A DNA stretch of 16,161 bases from an uncultured Ruminococcus sp. (GTDB lineage Bacteria > Bacillota > Clostridia > Oscillospirales > CAG-272): assembly GCA_902783755.1 (NCBI GenBank), contig CACZSC010000126.1, positions 1 through 16,161 of the forward strand, written 5' to 3'. The notes beneath the pieces were generated by a model, which saw only the letters and a program-made list of their open reading frames with translations, did not search any database and was not told the origin of the DNA. The position numbers were made by a program, and so were the translations under genes. Positions 13,557-16,161 of the stretch are shown one piece after another; positions within the stretch are counted from its first letter, which is position 1; each line of letters opens with the position of its first letter.

Positions 13557-15491
13557 TTAGCCGAACAGTGCGATTGCTCCCTCTGCCTTTGCTGTTTCGG
13601 GATCTGTCACTTTTGTCACGATGCCGTTGCCGGAAAGGATGTTGAGGTTCACCAGGGCTTCAACTTTTCTCAGTTCCTCGTCTGTGACCGCGCTGTAATG
13701 TGTGAAGTCGAAACGAACGCGGCTGTCGTCTACAAAAGATCCTGCCTGCTCAACATGTGTCCCGAGGACCGTCCTCAGCGCCGCCTGAAGCAGATGGCAC
13801 GCTGAATGGTTGCGCCTGATCGCGTCGCGTCTGCGGTCGTCTATGTCTGCTGTCACTTCGTCACCGACTTTCACGATGCCTTCCGCGACGGTGCACATGT
13901 GGAGATATACGCCGTCTGTCTTTTTTGTGTCATAGACTCGGAGCAGGAGCCCGTCTCTGTATATCGTTCCGGTATCTCCCACCTGGCCTCCGCCTTCACC
14001 GTAGAAGCACGTGCGGTCCAGTATCACCGTACAGTCGCCTTCGGTCACTTCCTCGACCGGATCCCCGTCCACAAGGATCGAGATTACCTTTGCCTTGGTC
14101 CTGTATTCGCTGTAACCGGTGAATTCCGTCTGTGGCAGAGATGATATCGCTGTCTTTGACGCTTCGCTCCACCCTGATATATTGGCTCTTGCCGCTCTTG
14201 CGCGGACCTTCTGCTCCTGCATCAGTTTCATGAACGTCTCGTTGTCGATGCGGAGATGGCTTTCTTCGGCGATCTCCCTGGTAAGATCGATCGGGAACCC
14301 GAATGTGTCGTAGAGCTTGAATACTTCCTCTCCGGATATGGTATCGGATTTCTCGGCGACCGTTCCCCGGATGATGTCTGTGAGCATGGACAGACCTGCG
14401 TCGATCGTCGCGTTGAAGCGGTCTTCCTCGATCGACATAACCTTCTTGATGTAAGTCTCCTTCTCAGCCAGTTCCGGATATCCCGCCACGTTTTCCTTTA
14501 TGACCACGTCACAGACCTCTGTAAGGAACTCCCGGTTTATGCCCAGGAGCTTTCCGTGTCTTGCGGCTCTGCGGAGGATACGGCGGAGCACATATCCGCG
14601 TCCCTCGTTCGACGGGATGACTCCGTCGCAGATCATGAATGTGGCTCCGCGCACATGGTCGGTGATCACACGGATGGAAATGTCCGCGTTGTTGTCCTCT
14701 CCGTAGTGCTTCCCGCTTATCTCGACGACCTTGTCGAGTATCTTGCGGACGCCGTCCACCTCGAACATGTTGTCGACGCCCTGCATGACGCACGCCAGGC
14801 GCTCAAGCCCCATGCCGGTGTCTATGTTCTTGTGCTCTAGCTCCGTATAGTTGCCTTTTCCGTCGGAATCGAACTGCGAGAACACGTTGTTCCAGATCTC
14901 CATGTATCTGTCGCAGTCGCATCCCGGTTTGCAGTCGGGCTTCCCGCACCCGTATTTTTCACCGCGGTCAAAATATATCTCGGAACATGGCCCGCAGGGA
15001 CCCGTCCCGTGTTCCCAGAAATTGTCTTCCTTACCGAGTCTGACGATCCTGTCCGCCGCCACGCCGATCTTTTCATTCCAGATCCTGAAAGCTTCGTCAT
15101 CGTCCACGTATATTGAAGGATAAAGCCTGTCGGCCGGGATCTCGAGAACGTCCGTCAGGAATTCCCACGCCCAGGTGATCGCTTCTTCCTTGAAATAGTC
15201 TCCGAAGGAGAAGTTCCCGAGCATCTCAAAGAATGTGCCGTGTCTGGCGGTGTGTCCTACCCTCTCAAGGTCGGGCGTCCTGATGCATTTCTGGCATGTA
15301 GTCACCCTTTTCCTCGGCGGTTCCACTTCCCCCGTAAAGAACTTCTTCATGGGCGCCATGCCTGAATTGATGAGAAGAAGCGACTTGTCGTTGTTTGGTA
15401 TCAGCGGGAATGACGGGAGCCGGAGGTGGCCTTTCGACTCAAAGAATGATAGATATTTTTCTCTCAGATCGTTTACCGAGGTCCATTTCAT
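13557..15491 (-). CDS. alaS: alanyl-tRNA synthetase, N-terminal fragment (catalytic, tRNA-recognition and part of editing domain)
   Basis: 644 aa up to the internal TAA. Contains the class II catalytic core: HTARHGTFFEMLGNFSFGDYF (80-100, motif 2 region), the cysteine-bearing insert common in bacterial AlaRS (182-193) and motif 3 TGMGLERL (225-232); then the tRNA-recognition domain and the first part of the editing domain with HSACH (562-566). E. coli AlaRS fragments of about 460 residues can aminoacylate, so this piece alone could charge tRNA-Ala but would lack a complete editing zinc site and C-Ala. Start: ATG 15491 with AAGGAG (15499-15504) 7 nt upstream; an upstream in-frame start at 15536 lies at the transcription start and is unsuitable. 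Confidence 0.85.
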   Translation of the reverse strand: MKWTSVNDLREKYLSFFESKGHLRLPSFPLIPNNDKSLLLINSGMAPMKKFFTGEVEPPRKRVTTCQKCIRTPDLERVGHTARHGTFFEMLGNFSFGDYFKEEAITWAWEFLTDVLEIPADRLYPSIYVDDDEAFRIWNEKIGVAADRIVRLGKEDNFWEHGTGPCGPCSEIYFDRGEKYGCGKPDCKPGCDCDRYMEIWNNVFSQFDSDGKGNYTELEHKNIDTGMGLERLACVMQGVDNMFEVDGVRKILDKVVEISGKHYGEDNNADISIRVITDHVRGATFMICDGVIPSNEGRGYVLRRILRRAARHGKLLGINREFLTEVCDVVIKENVAGYPELAEKETYIKKVMSIEEDRFNATIDAGLSMLTDIIRGTVAEKSDTISGEEVFKLYDTFGFPIDLTREIAEESHLRIDNETFMKLMQEQKVRARAARANISGWSEASKTAISSLPQTEFTGYSEYRTKAKVISILVDGDPVEEVTEGDCTVILDRTCFYGEGGGQVGDTGTIYRDGLLLRVYDTKKTDGVYLHMCTVAEGIVKVGDEVTADIDDRRRDAIRRNHSACHLLQAALRTVLGTHVEQAGSFVDDSRVRFDFTHYSAVTDEELRKVEALVNLNILSGNGIVTKVTDPETAKAEGAIALFG

Positions 15492-15547
15492 GGTATATCT
15501 CCTTATGCACAAAAAACGCTTTGACTTTTTGTCCAAATTAACGATTC

Positions 15548-15576
15548 ATTATACCATTGGGCATACCCGTTGTCAA
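15548..15576 (-). promoter_or_regulatory. sigma-A promoter of alaS
   Basis: Perfect consensus on the minus strand: -35 TTGACA (15571-15576), 17-nt spacer, -10 TATAAT (15548-15553). The leader of about 50 nt is too short for a T-box, so no tRNA-sensing control is visible. Confidence 0.93.
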
Positions 15577-15746
15577 TGTGAAACGGCTTTTTCGGGATTT
15601 TGTATATATTGCCCCTGATCCGGCGTCATTACGGGCTTCAAGTCCCTGTTTTCGGTCATCCCGGGCTCCCCGTAACTTGGGTTTTTGTCACATCTGACGA
15701 TATTGCAGGAAAGTTTGACTTTTGTCGAAGTTTGCGTCTGTTTTCC
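15577..15746. other. intergenic region between divergent alaS and P-type ATPase promoters
   Basis: The gene-free stretch from the alaS start to the ATPase start is about 314 nt and is explained mostly by two promoters and short leaders. The middle 170 nt hold no open frame with a ribosome site, no tRNA and no convincing terminator. A 7-bp inverted pair (TTACGGG/CCCGTAA) with a long gap is the only structure seen; its meaning is unclear. Confidence 0.5.
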
Positions 15747-15775
15747 TTGCAAAGCGCCGGCCTGTAAAGTATAAT
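15747..15775 (+). promoter_or_regulatory. promoter of the P-type ATPase gene
   Basis: Plus strand: -35 TTGCAA (15747-15752), 17-nt spacer, -10 TATAAT (15770-15775). Predicted start is near 15782, giving a leader of about 24 nt with a GGGGGGA ribosome site. Confidence 0.88.
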
Positions 15776-15805
15776 CTGTTTAGGAAACAAAAAGGGGGGA
15801 TCTTA

Positions 15806-16161
15806 TTGGTAGCCCACGACATGAATGCAGCCGAAGCTGTGGCAAAACTGGAAACAGACGTGGTAAAAGGCCTGTCTGATCAGGAAGTCTCGGCAAGGCT
15901 CGAAAAATACGGGGAAAACAAACTGAAGGGAAAAAAGAAGAAATCCACCATAGCCCGGTTCCTTGACCAGTTCAAGGACGCCATGATACTGATCCTTCTG
16001 GCAGCGGCAGTGATATCGTTTGTCATCGCATGCATCCAGAAGGAACCTGAGGATTTCTTTGAACCGCTCCTCATCCTGCTTATCGTTATCCTCAACGCCA
16101 TTCTGGGCGTCGTTCAGGAAAACCGGGCGGAGAAAGCCCTTGACGCACTGAAGACTCTCTC
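15806..16161 (+). CDS. calcium-transporting P-type ATPase, N-terminal part (cut by window edge)
   Basis: First 118 residues of a P2-type (SERCA/PMCA-like) cation ATPase, which would pump Ca2+ out of the cytosol; the rest lies beyond the window. Residues 8-45 form the cation-ATPase N-terminal domain (KGLSDQEVSARLEKYGENKL at 21-40), then transmembrane helix M1 (about 59-77) and M2 (about 84-104), followed by GVVQENRAEKALDALKTL, a strongly conserved stretch after M2 in this family. Start: TTG at 15806, 5 nt after GGGGGGA (15794-15800); the next in-frame ATG (15821) is 20 nt from that site and less likely. Ion specificity rests on the N-terminal pattern only, since the phosphorylation site and ion-binding helices are not present. 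Confidence 0.88.
   Translation, partial: MVAHDMNAAEAVAKLETDVVKGLSDQEVSARLEKYGENKLKGKKKKSTIARFLDQFKDAMILILLAAAVISFVIACIQKEPEDFFEPLLILLIVILNAILGVVQENRAEKALDALKTL

Larger units (their letters stand above)
12861..15491 (-). pseudogene. alaS: alanyl-tRNA synthetase gene interrupted by an in-frame TAA
   Basis: Whole alaS reading frame, 876 sense-length codons, typical for bacterial AlaRS (about 875), which charges tRNA-Ala and hydrolyses mischarged Ser- and Gly-tRNA-Ala. The frame is uninterrupted except for TAA at 13557-13559 (codon 645): GAIALFG-stop-KYGREVRMVKMG, where the family normally has GALALFGEKYG. A single G-to-T change from GAA would explain it. The break lies inside the editing domain: H562/H566 (HSACH) are before it and C664/H668 (CGGTH) after it, yet all four form one zinc site. 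No frameshift and no erosion elsewhere. Could be sequencing error, recent nonsense mutation, readthrough or a split enzyme. Promoter and ribosome site are intact. Confidence 0.75.

Noticed and set aside
13536..13559. Frameshift as the cause of the alaS break
   Set aside because: Reading straight through TAA keeps AlaRS identity in the same frame (KYGREVR then MVKMGNFSTELCGGTH), so it is a substitution-type stop and not an indel.
14256..14840. 194-codon plus-strand frame opposite alaS
   Set aside because: It mirrors conserved AlaRS codons, has no recognisable domain and no promoter or ribosome site.
15484..15504. AAGGAGATATACCATG at the alaS start is identical to the phage T7 gene 10 / pET expression leader
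   Set aside because: Only 16 bases match, the flanks are native, and it is in the correct place before alaS, so it is a coincidence of a good ribosome site rather than vector contamination.
15625..15650. tRNA T-arm-like string GGGCTTCAAGTCCC
   Set aside because: No acceptor stem, anticodon arm or D-arm can be drawn around it.

Overview
The window looks like chromosomal DNA of an anaerobic, Gram-positive-type bacterium of the Clostridia, with roughly balanced G+C. The signs are a lysine riboswitch with an intrinsic terminator, strong GGAGG ribosome sites, near-consensus sigma-A promoters, the diaminopimelate-dehydrogenase route to lysine, a CotH-domain lipoprotein and many GC-rich intrinsic terminators. 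No mobile element, phage gene, CRISPR array, tRNA or rRNA is seen. Species cannot be assigned from sequence alone.

Layout. (1) 18-2938, minus strand: a dapA-dapB-ddh operon behind a TTGACA-17-TATAAT promoter, a lysine riboswitch and a terminator hairpin. It converts aspartate semialdehyde plus pyruvate to meso-diaminopimelate in three enzymes. (2) 2984-9662: a carbohydrate locus. A type-B carboxylesterase and a GH31 glycoside hydrolase (4-nt overlap) form a minus-strand operon, divergent from a 1004-residue LacZ-type GH2 beta-galactosidase on the plus strand. The control region between them holds a cluster of related GATTTT(A/C)CC-like motifs. All three enzymes appear cytoplasmic. (3) 9690-11706: a minus-strand lipoprotein with an InlB-like repeat and a CotH kinase domain, divergent from a gene for the nucleoid protein HU. 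(4) 11716-15576, minus strand: an M42 aminopeptidase with its own promoter, preceded by alaS. (5) 15747-16161: the start of a P-type calcium ATPase on the plus strand, cut by the window edge.

Most notable: alaS, normally essential, carries an in-frame TAA at codon 645. The frame is intact on both sides and the total length is normal (876 codons). The stop falls inside the editing domain, between the HxxxH and CxxxH halves of its zinc site. It could be a sequencing error, a real nonsense mutation, readthrough, or a two-chain enzyme made by re-initiation at an ATG 21 nt downstream. TAA is also the stop of the HU and cotH genes here, so general recoding is unlikely.

Several starts were set downstream of the longest open frame because a good ribosome site or a promoter dictates it: the esterase at 6396, the CotH protein at 11183, HU at 11374 and AlaRS at 15491.
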